Part shown: positions 9,479-18,926 of the stretch, one piece after another
Layout of the letters: each line of letters begins with the position of its first letter
Position numbering within the stretch: position 1 is the stretch's first letter
Assembly: GCF_001957125.1 (NCBI RefSeq)
Contig: NZ_MPHJ01000001.1
Coordinates: 1,123,765 to 1,187,764 of the forward strand
Direction of reading: 5' to 3'
DNA: 64,000 nucleotides
DNA from: Shewanella sp. UCD-KL12
GTDB taxonomy: Bacteria > Pseudomonadota > Gammaproteobacteria > Enterobacterales > Shewanellaceae
The notes under the pieces: model-generated
The model's database searches: none
What the model was told of the DNA's origin: nothing
Seen by the model: only the letters and a program-made list of their open reading frames with translations
Made by a program: the position numbers and the translations under genes

Positions 9479-10669
9479 ATGAGTATCGAAATTAAGGTAC
9501 CCGTACTGCCAGAATCTGTTGCTGATGCAACTATTGCCACTTGGCATGTTCAAGCTGGTGAACAAGTTTCTCGCGATCAAAACCTAGTTGATATCGAAAC
9601 TGATAAAGTTGTACTCGAAGTTGTTGCTCCAGAAGATGGATCTATCGCTGAATTTTTAGCCGAAGAGGGTGACACTGTTTTAGGTGAAGCTGTTATCGCT
9701 AAGTTTGTTGCAGGTGTGGTTGCCGGACAAGAAGTGACTAAAGCTGAAGCTGAAGCGCAAGCGCCAGAAGCGACAGAAGAGACAAGTGATGCTTTGAGCC
9801 CATCAGTTCGTCGTTTGATTGCTGAGCATAATGTTGATGCTAGCAAGCTTAAAGGCACTGGTGTTGGTGGTCGTATCACTAAAGAAGATGTTGAAGCATT
9901 TGTTAAAACTGCCAAAGCATCGCCAGCTCCAGTGGCGAGCGCACCAGCAGCGGTTGCACCTTTAGCTGACCGAAGTGAAAAGCGTGTACCTATGACGCGT
10001 CTTCGTAAGACGATTGCTAATCGCTTACTTGAAGCTAAAAACTCAACGGCGATGCTAACAACGTTCAACGAAGTTAACATGCAGCCAATTAAAGATATCC
10101 GTAAGCAATATCAAGATATCTTCGAGAAGCGTCACGGTATCCGTCTTGGTTTCATGTCTTTCTACGTGAAAGCGGTGACTGAAGCACTTAAGCGATTCCC
10201 TGAAGTTAATGCATCAATCGATGGTGATGATATTGTTTATCACAACTACTTCGATATCAGCATTGCAGTATCAACGCCACGTGGCCTAGTTACACCTGTA
10301 CTTCGTGACACCGATACCATGAGCCTTGCTGACATCGAACGTAATGTTCGCGAATTAGCCCTTAAAGGTCGTGATGGCAAGTTAACCGTTGCTGATATGA
10401 CTGGTGGTAACTTCACCGTGACTAACGGCGGTGTGTTCGGCTCACTTATGTCGACACCAATTTTGAACCTGCCACAAAGCGCTATCTTAGGCATGCACGC
10501 CATTAAAGATCGCCCAATGGCAGTCAATGGTCAGGTTGAAATTCAGCCTATGATGTACCTAGCACTATCTTACGACCATCGTATTGTTGATGGCCGTGAG
10601 TCAGTTGGCTTCCTGGTTGCTATTAAAGACTTCCTGGAAGACCCAACTCGTCTACTGTTAGATTTATAA
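9479..10669 (+). CDS. sucB: Dihydrolipoyl succinyltransferase (E2)
   Basis: Core of the 2-oxoglutarate dehydrogenase complex, transferring succinyl from lipoate to CoA. The 396 residues hold three parts in order. A single lipoyl domain spans residues 1-75, with the lipoylated K43 in E-T-D-K-V-V-L. A peripheral-subunit-binding domain lies near 105-140 ([15 protein letters not shown]). The acyltransferase core from about 165 has catalytic H367 and D371 in D-H-R-I-V-D-G-R. Ala/Pro-rich linkers separate the parts. It follows sucA by 30 bp, with AAAAAGGA before the start. The E3 gene is not in this window. Confidence 0.97.
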   Translation: MSIEIKVPVLPESVADATIATWHVQAGEQVSRDQNLVDIETDKVVLEVVAPEDGSIAEFLAEEGDTVLGEAVIAKFVAGVVAGQEVTKAEAEAQAPEATEETSDALSPSVRRLIAEHNVDASKLKGTGVGGRITKEDVEAFVKTAKASPAPVASAPAAVAPLADRSEKRVPMTRLRKTIANRLLEAKNSTAMLTTFNEVNMQPIKDIRKQYQDIFEKRHGIRLGFMSFYVKAVTEALKRFPEVNASIDGDDIVYHNYFDISIAVSTPRGLVTPVLRDTDTMSLADIERNVRELALKGRDGKLTVADMTGGNFTVTNGGVFGSLMSTPILNLPQSAILGMHAIKDRPMAVNGQVEIQPMMYLALSYDHRIVDGRESVGFLVAIKDFLEDPTRLLLDL

Positions 10670-10687
10670 TAAAGTTGCAGTGACACA

Positions 10688-10729
10688 ATATCAGCTACAC
10701 GCTCAATTTGATGAGCAAGTAGCTGATAT
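10688..10729 (+). other. Long hairpin in the sucB-sucC spacer
   Basis: ATATCAGCTAC (10688-10698) pairs perfectly with GTAGCTGATAT (10719-10729), and an inner GCTC/GAGC pairing shortens the loop. No T-run follows, so it is probably not a terminator. An mRNA processing or 3'-end protecting role between the E1-E2 genes and sucCD is possible. Confidence 0.7.
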
Positions 10730-10795
10730 AACCCTCGTTACTGGCTCACTATAAGAGTCAGTTGGATTTGATAAGAAGTATACGGATAGATCATC

Positions 10796-11962
10796 ATGAA
10801 TTTGCATGAATATCAGGCAAAAGCCCTATTTGCCGAATATGGTTTACCAGTGTCAGAAGGTTTTGCATGTGATACAGCTCAAGAAGCTGTTGAAGCTGCA
10901 GGCCATATTGGCGGTGATATGTGGGTTGTTAAGTGTCAAGTACACGCAGGCGGCCGTGGTAAAGCCGGTGGCGTTAAAGTCACTGGCGATAAAGAAGAGA
11001 TCCGCGCATTTGCTGAAAACTGGTTAGGTAAGAACTTAGTTACTTACCAAACAGATGAAAATGGTCAGCCAGTTGCTAAGATTTTAGTTGAGACTTGTAC
11101 CGATATCGCTGAAGAGCTTTACCTAGGTGCTGTTGTTGACCGTGCGACTCGTCGCGTAGTTTTCATGGCCTCTACTGAAGGTGGCGTTGAAATTGAAACT
11201 GTGGCTGAAGAGACGCCAGAGTTAATTCATAAGGCTATCATCGATCCGCTAGTGGGCCCTCAGCCATACCAAGCACGCGATCTTGGCTTCAAGTTAGGTC
11301 TAAACCCAACTCAAATGAAGCAATTCACTAAAGTCTTCATGGGCTTAGCGAAGATGTTTGAAGATCATGATTTCGCGCTTCTTGAAATCAACCCACTTGT
11401 GATCACAGACGAAGGTAACATTCACTGTCTTGATGGCAAGATTGGTATCGATGGTAACGCATTGTTCCGTCAACCAAAAATTAAAGATATGCACGATCCA
11501 TCGCAAGATGACGCTCGTGAAGCACATGCGGCTAAGTTTGAGCTTAACTATGTAGCACTAGACGGAAACGTTGGCTGTATGGTTAACGGTGCTGGCCTTG
11601 CTATGGGTACGATGGATATCGTAAACCTACACGGTGGCAAGCCTGCAAACTTCCTTGATGTTGGCGGCGGAGCGACTAAAGAGCGTGTAGCTGAAGCATT
11701 TAAGATCATTCTTTCTGATGACAACGTTAAAGCTGTTCTTGTGAACATCTTTGGCGGTATCGTACGTTGTGACATGATCGCTGAAGGCATCATCGGCGCT
11801 GTTAAAGAAGTGGGTGTTGAAGTACCTGTTGTTGTACGTCTTGAAGGTACAAATGCTGATCTTGGTCGTGAAGTTCTTGCTAACTCAGATCTTGATATTA
11901 TCGCTGCTACAAGTCTTACTGACGCGGCTCAGCAAGTTGTTAAAGCTGCGGAGGGCAAATAA
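10796..11962 (+). CDS. sucC: Succinyl-CoA synthetase beta subunit
   Basis: ATP-grasp subunit of succinyl-CoA synthetase, which makes ATP from succinyl-CoA; it works as a heterotetramer with SucD. The 388-residue length equals E. coli SucC. The N-terminus M-N-L-H-E-Y-Q-A-K, the nucleotide-binding segment [10 protein letters not shown] and the C-terminal [13 protein letters not shown] loop are all visible. The stop overlaps the sucD start by one base (TAATG), indicating coupled translation. The 126-bp gap from sucB holds a strong hairpin. Confidence 0.98.
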   Translation: MNLHEYQAKALFAEYGLPVSEGFACDTAQEAVEAAGHIGGDMWVVKCQVHAGGRGKAGGVKVTGDKEEIRAFAENWLGKNLVTYQTDENGQPVAKILVETCTDIAEELYLGAVVDRATRRVVFMASTEGGVEIETVAEETPELIHKAIIDPLVGPQPYQARDLGFKLGLNPTQMKQFTKVFMGLAKMFEDHDFALLEINPLVITDEGNIHCLDGKIGIDGNALFRQPKIKDMHDPSQDDAREAHAAKFELNYVALDGNVGCMVNGAGLAMGTMDIVNLHGGKPANFLDVGGGATKERVAEAFKIILSDDNVKAVLVNIFGGIVRCDMIAEGIIGAVKEVGVEVPVVVRLEGTNADLGREVLANSDLDIIAATSLTDAAQQVVKAAEGK

Positions 11963-12834
11963 TGTCTGTCTTAATCAATAAAGATACTAAAGTTATCTGT
12001 CAAGGTTTCACTGGCGGTCAAGGTACTTTCCATTCTGAGCAAGCTATCGATTACGGTACGCAGATGGTTGGTGGTGTTTCTCCAGGGAAAGGCGGCAAGG
12101 TTCACTTAGGTCTACCCGTTTTTAACACTGTTAAAGACGCAGTAGCTGAAACAGGTGCAACAGCATCTGTTATCTATGTACCAGCTCCATTTTGTAAAGA
12201 TGCTATCTTCGAAGCTATCGATGGCGGCATTGAGCTTATCGTATGTATTACTGAAGGCATCCCAACTCTGGATATGCTTCAAGTTAAAGTTAAGCTTGAA
12301 GAGACTGGCGTTCGCATGATCGGTCCTAACTGTCCAGGTGTTATCACTCCTGGTGAGTGTAAGATTGGTATTATGCCTGGTCACATTCATAAGCCTGGTA
12401 AAGTCGGTATTGTTTCTCGCTCTGGTACGCTTACGTACGAAGCAGTTAAGCAAACAACTGATGAAGGTTTTGGTCAGTCTACTTGTGTTGGTATCGGTGG
12501 CGATCCAATTCCTGGTACTAACTTTATCGACGTATTGGAAATGTTTCAAAACGATCCACAGACTGAAGCAATCGTAATGATTGGTGAGATCGGTGGTACG
12601 GCTGAAGAAGAAGCAGCTGAGTACATCAAGGCTAACGTAACTAAGCCAGTTGTTTCATACATTGCCGGTGTAACAGCACCTGAAGGTAAGCGTATGGGCC
12701 ATGCTGGTGCAATTATCGCTGGTGGTAAAGGTACAGCTGAAGATAAGTTTGCTGCTCTAGAAGCTGCAGGCGTAACGACAGTTCGTTCACTTGCCGATAT
12801 CGGCAGTGCATTACGTACTAAGACTGGTTGGTAA
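11962..12834 (+). CDS. sucD: Succinyl-CoA synthetase alpha subunit
   Basis: CoA-binding, phosphohistidine-carrying subunit of succinyl-CoA synthetase. The 290-residue protein has the CoA-binding start ([12 protein letters not shown]). The phosphorylated histidine is in [14 protein letters not shown] near residue 246, and the middle part carries I-G-P-N-C-P-G. It is the last gene of the sdh-suc block, followed by a strong terminator at 12856. Confidence 0.98.
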   Translation: MSVLINKDTKVICQGFTGGQGTFHSEQAIDYGTQMVGGVSPGKGGKVHLGLPVFNTVKDAVAETGATASVIYVPAPFCKDAIFEAIDGGIELIVCITEGIPTLDMLQVKVKLEETGVRMIGPNCPGVITPGECKIGIMPGHIHKPGKVGIVSRSGTLTYEAVKQTTDEGFGQSTCVGIGGDPIPGTNFIDVLEMFQNDPQTEAIVMIGEIGGTAEEEAAEYIKANVTKPVVSYIAGVTAPEGKRMGHAGAIIAGGKGTAEDKFAALEAAGVTTVRSLADIGSALRTKTGW

Positions 12835-12855
12835 ATACCTCTCCGGTTTTAAAAT

Positions 12856-12878
12856 AAAGGCGCCTAGGGCGCCTTTTT
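12856..12878 (+). terminator. Intrinsic terminator of the suc operon
   Basis: AAAGGCGCC-TAG-GGCGCCTTT followed by TTA lies 22 bp after the sucD stop. Confidence 0.9.
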
Positions 12879-13026
12879 ATTATCTTAAATCCAACAAGTT
12901 GCTTTCATTTCTTCACGGTTCCGTTAATAGCTTGGGCTCTAAATAACGACTGTCTAAGTTTGTATCCCTCTATACAGAAGCTATTCAGCCTCGAAGGCTA
13001 TCCTATGTCTGATTTTAAGAAGTAAT

Positions 13027-13042
13027 ACTAATTGGTATTAGT
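13027..13042. promoter_or_regulatory. Perfect dyad upstream of the FadL-type gene
   Basis: ACTAAT-TGGT-ATTAGT lies just before the start of the outer-membrane gene. It is a symmetric possible operator, but it does not match the FadR consensus I know. The regulator is unknown. Confidence 0.35.
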
Positions 13043-13057
13043 TTCATTCATCAGATT

Positions 13058-14212
13058 TTGGATAACACATTGAATAAGAATAATAGAAGCTTTCACACTG
13101 TCCCCTTAATAATGTTAGCCGGCACCATTTCAAGTACTGTATCCGCGGGTGGCTTAAGCCTCTCTCAATTAGGTACTGCACAGAGTGTTGCTACAGCTGG
13201 AGTGGCCAATGTCACCAATAATAGCGATTCATCAGCTGTTATTGCTAACCCCGCAGGGCTCTCTGGTGTTAAAAGTGACAGTATGATGCTTGGCATGCAG
13301 TATTTAGATATCGGCTCTGAATTTGAACGTACCGCGGTAGGTGAGGGAACTTCAGGTAGCGCAGGCCAGTTTATGCCACACTTTTCCTATGCCAAACGAT
13401 TAAACGATGATTGGGTTGCCGGTATAGGCATGCATTCCCCAGGCGGCTTAGGTATTACTTATGATAATAGTGTTGCAGGTGGGGTAAGCAATATCGTCAA
13501 TGAAAACTATATATCTATGGTTAATGTCACGGCATCAGCTTCCTATCAGGTTAATGACAAACTCTCTTTAGGCGCTTCCTTGATTGCTCAGTATGCTGAC
13601 ATTAGAGTCGAGTTGTTTCAAGGCACAGGGCAGGAAAATACCATTGAAGGAAACAACTGGGCACCTTCATTTTCACTTGGGGCTATCTACCAACTCTCAG
13701 CCAAAACCAAGTTGGGTCTATCCTATGACTACGGCGGTAAGCATGACCTAGACTTAGCGACCCGCTTGCCTGAGCCCCAAACAATGGATGTTAATTGGCC
13801 TCAGAGTGTTGAGTTTGGGATTGCGCATCAAATCAGTAGTGATTTTACGTTTATGGTGAATGCAACTTGGCAACAGTGGAGCCGCTTCAATGACAAATAT
13901 TCGGATACTTGGGGTGGGGGTATCGCTTTGAGTTATCAGTTAAGGGATTGGACACTTCAGTCTGGGTTCAGTGTGGATAGCAGCCCCCTAAACTCAGCAA
14001 ACAGAGATGTTGTACTCCCCCTCGATCAGCAATGGCGATTTGGTTTAGGCGCAATGAAAACATTAGACTCAGGCTCTGTGCTAGGTATTGCTTATCAGTA
14101 TCAATCTTTAGGGGATGCAGAAATTGATGGTGATGTGTATAACCCAATCCAGCCTGAGGGTTATTACAGCGATAATCGGATTCACTTCGTCTCAGTGTCG
14201 TTAAGTTTTTAA
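13058..14212 (+). CDS. OmpP1/FadL-family outer-membrane transporter
   Basis: A probable outer-membrane beta-barrel of the FadL family, which carries long-chain fatty acids or other hydrophobic compounds. After a signal peptide (about residues 1-30, cut near T-V-S-A) the hatch region shows L-S-Q-L-G-T-A and the family motif N-P-A-G-L-S-G. The rest alternates strand-like segments and ends in an aromatic strand (F-V-S-V-S-L-S-F), as barrels do. At 384 residues it is a little short for E. coli FadL (446). The start is uncertain: only TTG codons (13058 or 13070) fit the frame and no clear ribosome site is seen. The substrate cannot be read. Confidence 0.8.
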   Translation: MDNTLNKNNRSFHTVPLIMLAGTISSTVSAGGLSLSQLGTAQSVATAGVANVTNNSDSSAVIANPAGLSGVKSDSMMLGMQYLDIGSEFERTAVGEGTSGSAGQFMPHFSYAKRLNDDWVAGIGMHSPGGLGITYDNSVAGGVSNIVNENYISMVNVTASASYQVNDKLSLGASLIAQYADIRVELFQGTGQENTIEGNNWAPSFSLGAIYQLSAKTKLGLSYDYGGKHDLDLATRLPEPQTMDVNWPQSVEFGIAHQISSDFTFMVNATWQQWSRFNDKYSDTWGGGIALSYQLRDWTLQSGFSVDSSPLNSANRDVVLPLDQQWRFGLGAMKTLDSGSVLGIAYQYQSLGDAEIDGDVYNPIQPEGYYSDNRIHFVSVSLSF

Positions 14213-14222
14213 TTGTCGGTAT

Positions 14223-14279
14223 AGGTTCAAAGGAGAGACGGTTATCTATGTGCTGTAGATAGACCTATCCTTTGAACCT
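14223..14279. terminator. Long hairpin between convergent genes
   Basis: AGGTTCAAAGGA (14223-14234) pairs perfectly with TCCTTTGAACCT (14268-14279), and an inner TATCTA/TAGATA pairing extends the structure. It sits between two convergent genes and probably ends both transcripts, although the flanking T-runs are short. Confidence 0.55.
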
Positions 14280-14302
14280 TAATGATGATGTCACCTTGCA
14301 TA

Positions 14303-15946
14303 TTATGCCCGCTGTTTTAGCTCTGCAGGCGATAATATATATAAGTCATCGCTGTAAAACTGCTCACTGCAACAGCTACTCCACCACGTGGACCAGACCT
14401 CATCGAGTGCTTTATTCTCTGTCAGTGCATTTGGACTTAGTGGCTTAATGAGACTGCCGGCAGAGATTAGTAAACCATAAGGGGAGCGACGCTTTATCAT
14501 CTGAGGCATCAATTTTGCTGGATCATCTAACCCCATGCTGCCAACTAATTCATAGAAGCTTTCTAAAGTATTGTGATGGAAGTTTTTAACTCTTAAGCTC
14601 TTGTCTTCAACATTTATGGCTTTAGATCTTGCTCGGTCTTGTGTGGCAATTCCTGTTGGGCACAAATTAGTATTGCAGTGCCTAGACTGTACACAGCCTA
14701 GTGCGAACATCATGGTTCTTGCTGCATTTACGGTATCAGCGCCCATGGCTATTTTGCTCAGTAAATCGAAGCTAGAGGCCGTTTTTCCTGAGGCTATAAT
14801 GCGTATCTTGTCCCTTAATCCAACACCAATTAAGGCATTGTGAACAAAGTATACTGCCTCAAGGCAGACCATACCTAATCGATTACTAAACTCGACAGGC
14901 GCTGCACCCGTTCCCCCCTCAGCGCCGTCAACAGTAATAAAGTCTGGCGTAATTCCGGTTTCTAACATAGCTTTACAGATACCTAAAAACTCGGCGGGGT
15001 TACCGAGACAAAGCTTAAACCCTACTGGCTTTCCGCCACTGAGTTTCCTTAAACGGCCAACAAAATTAAGCAGGGCAATAGGGCTGGTACATTCAGGGTT
15101 TACGGCTGGTGAGATGCAATCTTTGTCCATAGGGATGTGGCGAATAGAAGCAATTTCTCGAGTGATTTTAGCTTTTGGTAACACGCCCCCGTGTCCAGGT
15201 TTTGCACCTTGACTGAGTTTTATCTCGATCATTTTGATTTGCGGCCGCTTGGCCATGGTTTCAAAACTATCAGGGTTAAAGTTGCCCTCGTCGTCACGAC
15301 AACCGAATAAGCCAGAGCCTATTTGCCACACAAGGTCGCCACCATGTTTAAGATGATAGGGGCTAGCGCCACCTTCGCCTGTATTGTGAAAGCAGTGTGC
15401 TTGTTTAGCGCCTAAGTTAAGGGCCTCAATAGCATTAGGGCTAAGTGAGCCGAAGCTCATTGCTGAGATATTTAAGTAGGAGGCTTGGTAGGGTTGAGTA
15501 CACTCAGGCCCACCAAATGTAACGCGTTTACACTCAGAGGCTATTTGTTTTGGTGCAAGTGAGTGCCACAAACTTAAATAGTTTTCCTCTAACAAGTTAC
15601 GTTGGCTACCGAAGGCAATCGTATCACGTACATTTTTTGCCCTTTGGTACACTAAAGAGCGTTGTTCTCGATTAAATGGACGCTCTTCGGTATCACTCGC
15701 AATAAAATATTGTTGGATCTCCACGCGGTAAGATTCCAGAAAGTAGCGAATGTAGGCCACCACGGGGTAGAGGCGATTTAGGCTATGGGGGCTAAACTTT
15801 ATGTCGTAAAAGCCTATAAATGTGTAAGCCAGAGTGAATAGCAGTAGTATTAAGGCAAAAGCTGAGCCATTGCTATAGTAATAGCTTAGGCTTATGGCGT
15901 TGCCAATCGTTGCCATTGTCCAATAGATAACTTGCATTATGGTCAT
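14303..15946 (-). CDS. FMN-binding glutamate-synthase-like protein, membrane-anchored
   Basis: A 547-residue protein with two N-terminal membrane segments (about residues 4-20 and 28-47), then a domain like the FMN/synthase part of GltB. Visible FMN-barrel motifs are M-S-F-G-S-L-S, G-E-G-G and V-D-G-A-E-G-G-T-G-A-A-P. C-x5-C-x4-C (C-V-Q-S-R-H-C-N-T-N-L-C) matches the 3Fe-4S ligand spacing of glutamate synthase. The glutaminase domain is missing, so ordinary GOGAT activity is unlikely; an FMN/Fe-S redox enzyme at the membrane is a better guess, substrate unknown. ATG 15946 follows AAGGA. The gene stands alone. Confidence 0.85.
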   Translation of the reverse strand: MTIMQVIYWTMATIGNAISLSYYYSNGSAFALILLLFTLAYTFIGFYDIKFSPHSLNRLYPVVAYIRYFLESYRVEIQQYFIASDTEERPFNREQRSLVYQRAKNVRDTIAFGSQRNLLEENYLSLWHSLAPKQIASECKRVTFGGPECTQPYQASYLNISAMSFGSLSPNAIEALNLGAKQAHCFHNTGEGGASPYHLKHGGDLVWQIGSGLFGCRDDEGNFNPDSFETMAKRPQIKMIEIKLSQGAKPGHGGVLPKAKITREIASIRHIPMDKDCISPAVNPECTSPIALLNFVGRLRKLSGGKPVGFKLCLGNPAEFLGICKAMLETGITPDFITVDGAEGGTGAAPVEFSNRLGMVCLEAVYFVHNALIGVGLRDKIRIIASGKTASSFDLLSKIAMGADTVNAARTMMFALGCVQSRHCNTNLCPTGIATQDRARSKAINVEDKSLRVKNFHHNTLESFYELVGSMGLDDPAKLMPQMIKRRSPYGLLISAGSLIKPLSPNALTENKALDEVWSTWWSSCCSEQFYSDDLYILSPAELKQRA

Positions 15947-16093
15947 GAGCCGTCCTTGTTAAACATGCCTTCGCCGATTGAAAATACAATAACATAAATG
16001 ATTATATTGATTAAAATCTGTCAGGTATATAAATTGGTTGCTTAATTAGATTACTTGCACTGAGTGAGACGCAAAGATAAAACAAGGAATAGT

Positions 16094-16594
16094 ATGATCA
16101 TCGCAGAGTCTGACAGATTAATTCTCCGTCATTTTGAAGAGCAAGATATTGAAAGTATCTTCTTGCTTAACAGCATCCCTGAGATTTTAACCTACATTCC
16201 AGGTGAGGCGATGGAATCCATTGAGCAAGCGAAGCAGATTTACCAAGATATGATCTTGGAAAATTATCGTGAGTTCGGTTATGGACGTTGGGCTGTCGAG
16301 CACAAAGAAGACAAGCAAGTTATTGGTTTTTGTGGCCCAAAATTTATCAGTGAGTTCAATGAAGTTGAGATAGGTTATCGCTATTTACCCCAATACTGGG
16401 GAATGGGCTATGCGCAAGAAGCGGGCAAAGCGGCATTGGCTCAGTTTCATCAATATGGCATAGAGGAAGCGATTGCGATTATCTTACTCGGCAATAAAGG
16501 CTCTGAAAATGTTGCGAAAAAACTTGGGCTCAAAGAAAGAGAGCGTAACCGATTTATGGGCCATAAAGTGACTATTTTTCATCGAAGCTTATAG
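16094..16594 (+). CDS. GNAT acetyltransferase, RimJ/RimL type
   Basis: A 166-residue acetyltransferase of the RimJ/RimL-like branch (acetyltransf_3). It shows the opening strand D-R-L-I-L-R-H-F, the middle G-R-W-A-V and I-G-F-C-G-P, the E-I-G-Y-R-Y-L-P-Q-Y-W-G-M-G-Y-A-Q-E-A segment that binds acetyl-CoA, and a late N-V-A-K-K-L-G-L. These are the features of ribosomal-protein or small-molecule acetyltransferases; the substrate is unknown. ATG 16094, preceded by AAGGAA, is preferred over a GTG ten codons upstream. It converges on fur. Confidence 0.88.
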   Translation: MIIAESDRLILRHFEEQDIESIFLLNSIPEILTYIPGEAMESIEQAKQIYQDMILENYREFGYGRWAVEHKEDKQVIGFCGPKFISEFNEVEIGYRYLPQYWGMGYAQEAGKAALAQFHQYGIEEAIAIILLGNKGSENVAKKLGLKERERNRFMGHKVTIFHRSL

Positions 16595-16625
16595 TCGAGT
16601 ATCGAGTCGATTACATTCAGCCATA

Positions 16626-16653
16626 AAAAAACCAGCAATAAAGCTGGTTTTTT
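16626..16653. terminator. Bidirectional intrinsic terminator
   Basis: AAAAAACCAGC-AATAAA-GCTGGTTTTTT lies between the convergent acetyltransferase and fur genes and can serve both. Confidence 0.85.
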
Positions 16654-16681
16654 ATTAGAAACATAGGTTTATAACATAGAC

Positions 16682-17113
16682 TTATGCGTCAGCGTGATCA
16701 CACTCATCATTGGTACAAACACCGTACAGATATAAGCTATGGTTAGTTAGCTTGATGTTATGTTTCATGGCAATCTCGTCTTGGCGTGTTTCAATCATAT
16801 CGTCCGTAAACTCAATGACTTTACCACAAGTAAGACAAACCAAGTGATCATGATGGTGGTTTGTTGCTAGTTCAAATACTGCCTTACCACTTTCAAAATG
16901 ATGACGAGTTACAATGCCTGCATCATCAAATTGGTTTAATACGCGGTAAACCGTTGCAAGTCCAATCTCTTCACCAATCTCGAGTAGCTTTTTGTAGAGA
17001 TCTTCAGCGCTGATGTGTTGGTTTTCGGGTCCTTGCATCAGTTCTAGAATCTTGACTCGTGGTAAGGTGACTTTTAAGCCCGCTTTCTTTAGCGCTTGAT
17101 TTCCATCTGTCAT
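16682..17113 (-). CDS. fur: Ferric uptake regulator
   Basis: Iron-responsive repressor; with Fe2+ it binds Fur boxes. The 143-residue protein has the winged-helix domain (residues 1-82, including A-T-V-Y-R-V-L-N-Q-F) and the dimerisation domain. Metal ligands appear in H-H-H-D-H and in two cysteine pairs, C-L-T-C and C-T-N-D-E-C. Length is close to E. coli Fur (148). A weak Fur-like site (12 of 19 positions) lies upstream at 17226-17244, so autoregulation is possible. A strong Fur box precedes the nickel-SOD operon 3 kb away. Confidence 0.96.
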   Translation of the reverse strand: MTDGNQALKKAGLKVTLPRVKILELMQGPENQHISAEDLYKKLLEIGEEIGLATVYRVLNQFDDAGIVTRHHFESGKAVFELATNHHHDHLVCLTCGKVIEFTDDMIETRQDEIAMKHNIKLTNHSLYLYGVCTNDECDHADA

Positions 17114-17422
17114 TACTAATCTCTTGAGTGCAGAACCATCAGCTTAGCCGATTGTAGGTTCATTAGTGGATATTGAGTTCTATTATAGAGGTAAAATTAA
17201 AAACTTAAACCTCTTACGGACTATATCTTAGTATTATCATTACAAATGCAATAAATGGCGATAAATCAGAGATAAAGCATGCGATTTAAGCTTACTTTTT
17301 GTATTGTTATTACTGTGTTTATACTAACGCCTAGTATCGAATGTTAGATAAATGCGTCAAGCTTAACAGCCTATATTTAATTTGTGATAACGATAATAAA
17401 AAATAGTATGGAAGGACATCAG
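17114..17422. promoter_or_regulatory. fur / cobB divergent intergenic region
   Basis: This 309-bp AT-rich region separates the divergent fur and sirtuin genes. The only motif worth noting is the weak Fur-like sequence at 17226-17244, containing ATTATCATTA on the plus strand. No gene or RNA is seen. Confidence 0.35.
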
Positions 17423-18148
17423 ATGTATCGGCAAATAGTGATATTAACAGGTGCTGGAATTTCAGCTGAATCAGGGCTGAGAACTTTTAGAGATCAAGAT
17501 GGGCTTTGGGAAGAACATAAAATTGAAGATGTAGCGACGCCTGAAGGCTATGCAAGAGATCCTGAGCTCGTAGACCGTTTTTATAATACTCGTTGGAATC
17601 AACTTCATAATGGTGATGTTGAACCTAATGAGGGTCACAAGGCACTCGCTCGCCTTGAGCAGGAGTTTGCCGGTGAGTTGTTAGTTGTCACACAAAATAT
17701 TGATGATCTCCATGAGCGTGCTGGTTCTCGGCGGTTATTGCATATGCATGGTGAACTATCAAAGGGTCGCTGCCCGCGCTCGCGGCAAACTTTTATCCTT
17801 CGCGATCCTTTCGGGCCTGAGCATACGTGTACCTGTTGCATACCGGCGCAAAGGCTTCGTCCACATGTCGTATGGTTTGGTGAGATGCCAATAGGGCTTG
17901 ACCGTATTCAGCATGCGCTAGATAGCTGCGATCTTTTTATTGCAATTGGTACCTCAGGGACTGTTTATCCTGCGGCCGGCTTTGTCGATACTGCAAATCA
18001 CCATGGGGCTCAAACCGTAGAGGTCAATCTTGTTGAGGCGGATCGTCACAGTCTGTTTCAGTATCATCTACAGGGGAAAGCGAGTGAAATTTTGCCGCAA
18101 TTAGTTGATAAGATATTAGCTGGAACTGTCATAAGCGATGAGGCATGA
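17423..18148 (+). CDS. cobB: NAD-dependent protein deacylase (sirtuin, CobB)
   Basis: Removes acetyl, and probably succinyl, groups from lysine side chains using NAD. The 241-residue protein has G-A-G-I-S-A-E-S-G, the NAD motif T-Q-N-I-D-D-L-H, the catalytic histidine in H-M-H-G-E-L, and the late G-T-S-G-T-V-Y-P-A-A. Zinc ligands appear as one cysteine in G-R-C-P and the C-T-C-C group, as in E. coli CobB. The Y-x-x-R pair (F-Y-N-T-R) marks class III desuccinylase-capable enzymes. ATG 17423 is chosen because GGAAGGA lies just before it; a GTG and an ATG further upstream lack a good site. It overlaps or abuts the next gene. Confidence 0.93.
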   Translation: MYRQIVILTGAGISAESGLRTFRDQDGLWEEHKIEDVATPEGYARDPELVDRFYNTRWNQLHNGDVEPNEGHKALARLEQEFAGELLVVTQNIDDLHERAGSRRLLHMHGELSKGRCPRSRQTFILRDPFGPEHTCTCCIPAQRLRPHVVWFGEMPIGLDRIQHALDSCDLFIAIGTSGTVYPAAGFVDTANHHGAQTVEVNLVEADRHSLFQYHLQGKASEILPQLVDKILAGTVISDEA

Positions 18149-18662
18149 GCAAATGGAGGAAGCCTTAAGCAACGTTTTACCAAAGGAAAAAGATATAGAG
18201 CAGGTAGATACACCAGGTAGTAAGCGCGCGATCATCATGCGTGGCTTACCTGGGAGCGGTAAATCATTTTGGGTTGAACAGTTCTTGCAAACTCAAGGTA
18301 TCGAACTTGCTTTAAAAACACGTGCTAGAGGGCTTTTTTCAACTGATAGTTTCTTTTACAACGGTGAGGATTATCGCTTCGATAGCAGTAAGCTATCTGA
18401 ATACCATCAGCGTAACTTAACTGGGTTCATACAGGCGCTATCGGCAGCCGAGCCTCTTGTTATCTGTGATAATACTAATCTCGCCCATTGGGAGTTTATG
18501 GCTTATGAAGCTGCAGCTAAAGCCATGGGGTATCAAGTGAAAGTTGTGCTCGTTGGAGAGCCCTTAAATAAGGAGCATCAAGCATTGTGCGCGAAGCGAA
18601 ATAGCCATGGTGTCAGCTTAAGTAATATTAAGCGGATGGCGAAAAACTTTGAATCACTTTAA
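18138..18662 (+). CDS. P-loop kinase-like protein (AAA_33 / polynucleotide-kinase type)
   Basis: A 174-residue ATP-binding protein. The Walker A motif G-L-P-G-S-G-K-S is at about residues 36-43. A Walker-B-like L-V-I-C-D-N-T-N is followed by the C-terminal R-N-S-H-G-V motif typical of small AAA_33 kinases related to polynucleotide kinase. The target (nucleic acid, sugar or protein) cannot be told. Translation may start at 18138, overlapping cobB by 11 bp, or at ATG 18153 just after it; either way it is coupled to cobB. The gene converges on the nickel-SOD operon, overlapping its last gene by 4 bp. Confidence 0.8.
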   Translation: MRHEQMEEALSNVLPKEKDIEQVDTPGSKRAIIMRGLPGSGKSFWVEQFLQTQGIELALKTRARGLFSTDSFFYNGEDYRFDSSKLSEYHQRNLTGFIQALSAAEPLVICDNTNLAHWEFMAYEAAAKAMGYQVKVVLVGEPLNKEHQALCAKRNSHGVSLSNIKRMAKNFESL

Positions 18663-18904
18663 GTCATAGTTTGTGAGTACAGATGCTCAAATACTACAGG
18701 GGAGAGAGCCGAGGTGATCTTTTGGCTCGCTTTTGTTGTTAAATCTAAATCAACCCAGCCGTCAGTCCCTAAAAATGCTAAGGATGTAATTGTCAGATTT
18801 TGAAAATTATCATCTTGGGAGGTATTTTTTGATTTAACCCAGTTGCCGCTGAGCCTGAAAATACCATGCTCTGTGTGTATTCTGCTGATGTTAAATGGTG
18901 CCAT
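18659..18904 (-). CDS. Small hypothetical protein at the end of the nickel-SOD operon
   Basis: An 81-residue protein with no signal peptide, membrane segment or cysteine that I can see. It is the last gene of a minus-strand set with sodX and sodN, 22 bp after sodX, and its start has an AAAGAG-type ribosome site. It may form a small beta-rich domain. I do not recognise the family. Position suggests a link to nickel SOD, but it could simply be a neighbour. Confidence 0.55.
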   Translation of the reverse strand: MAPFNISRIHTEHGIFRLSGNWVKSKNTSQDDNFQNLTITSLAFLGTDGWVDLDLTTKASQKITSALSPVVFEHLYSQTMT

Positions 18905-18926
18905 GGCATACTCTTTCTTTTAATTA

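Noticed and set aside
9577..10080. 167-residue minus-strand frame inside sucB
   Set aside because: It is antisense to a clear sucB; its Ala/Ser/Thr-rich composition mirrors the coding bias of the lipoyl-linker region.
12112..12549. 145-residue minus-strand frame inside sucD
   Set aside because: It is antisense to sucD and has no family features.
17226..17244. Fur box for fur autoregulation
   Set aside because: Only 12 of 19 positions match and the right half is poor; it is kept only as a note in the intergenic entry.
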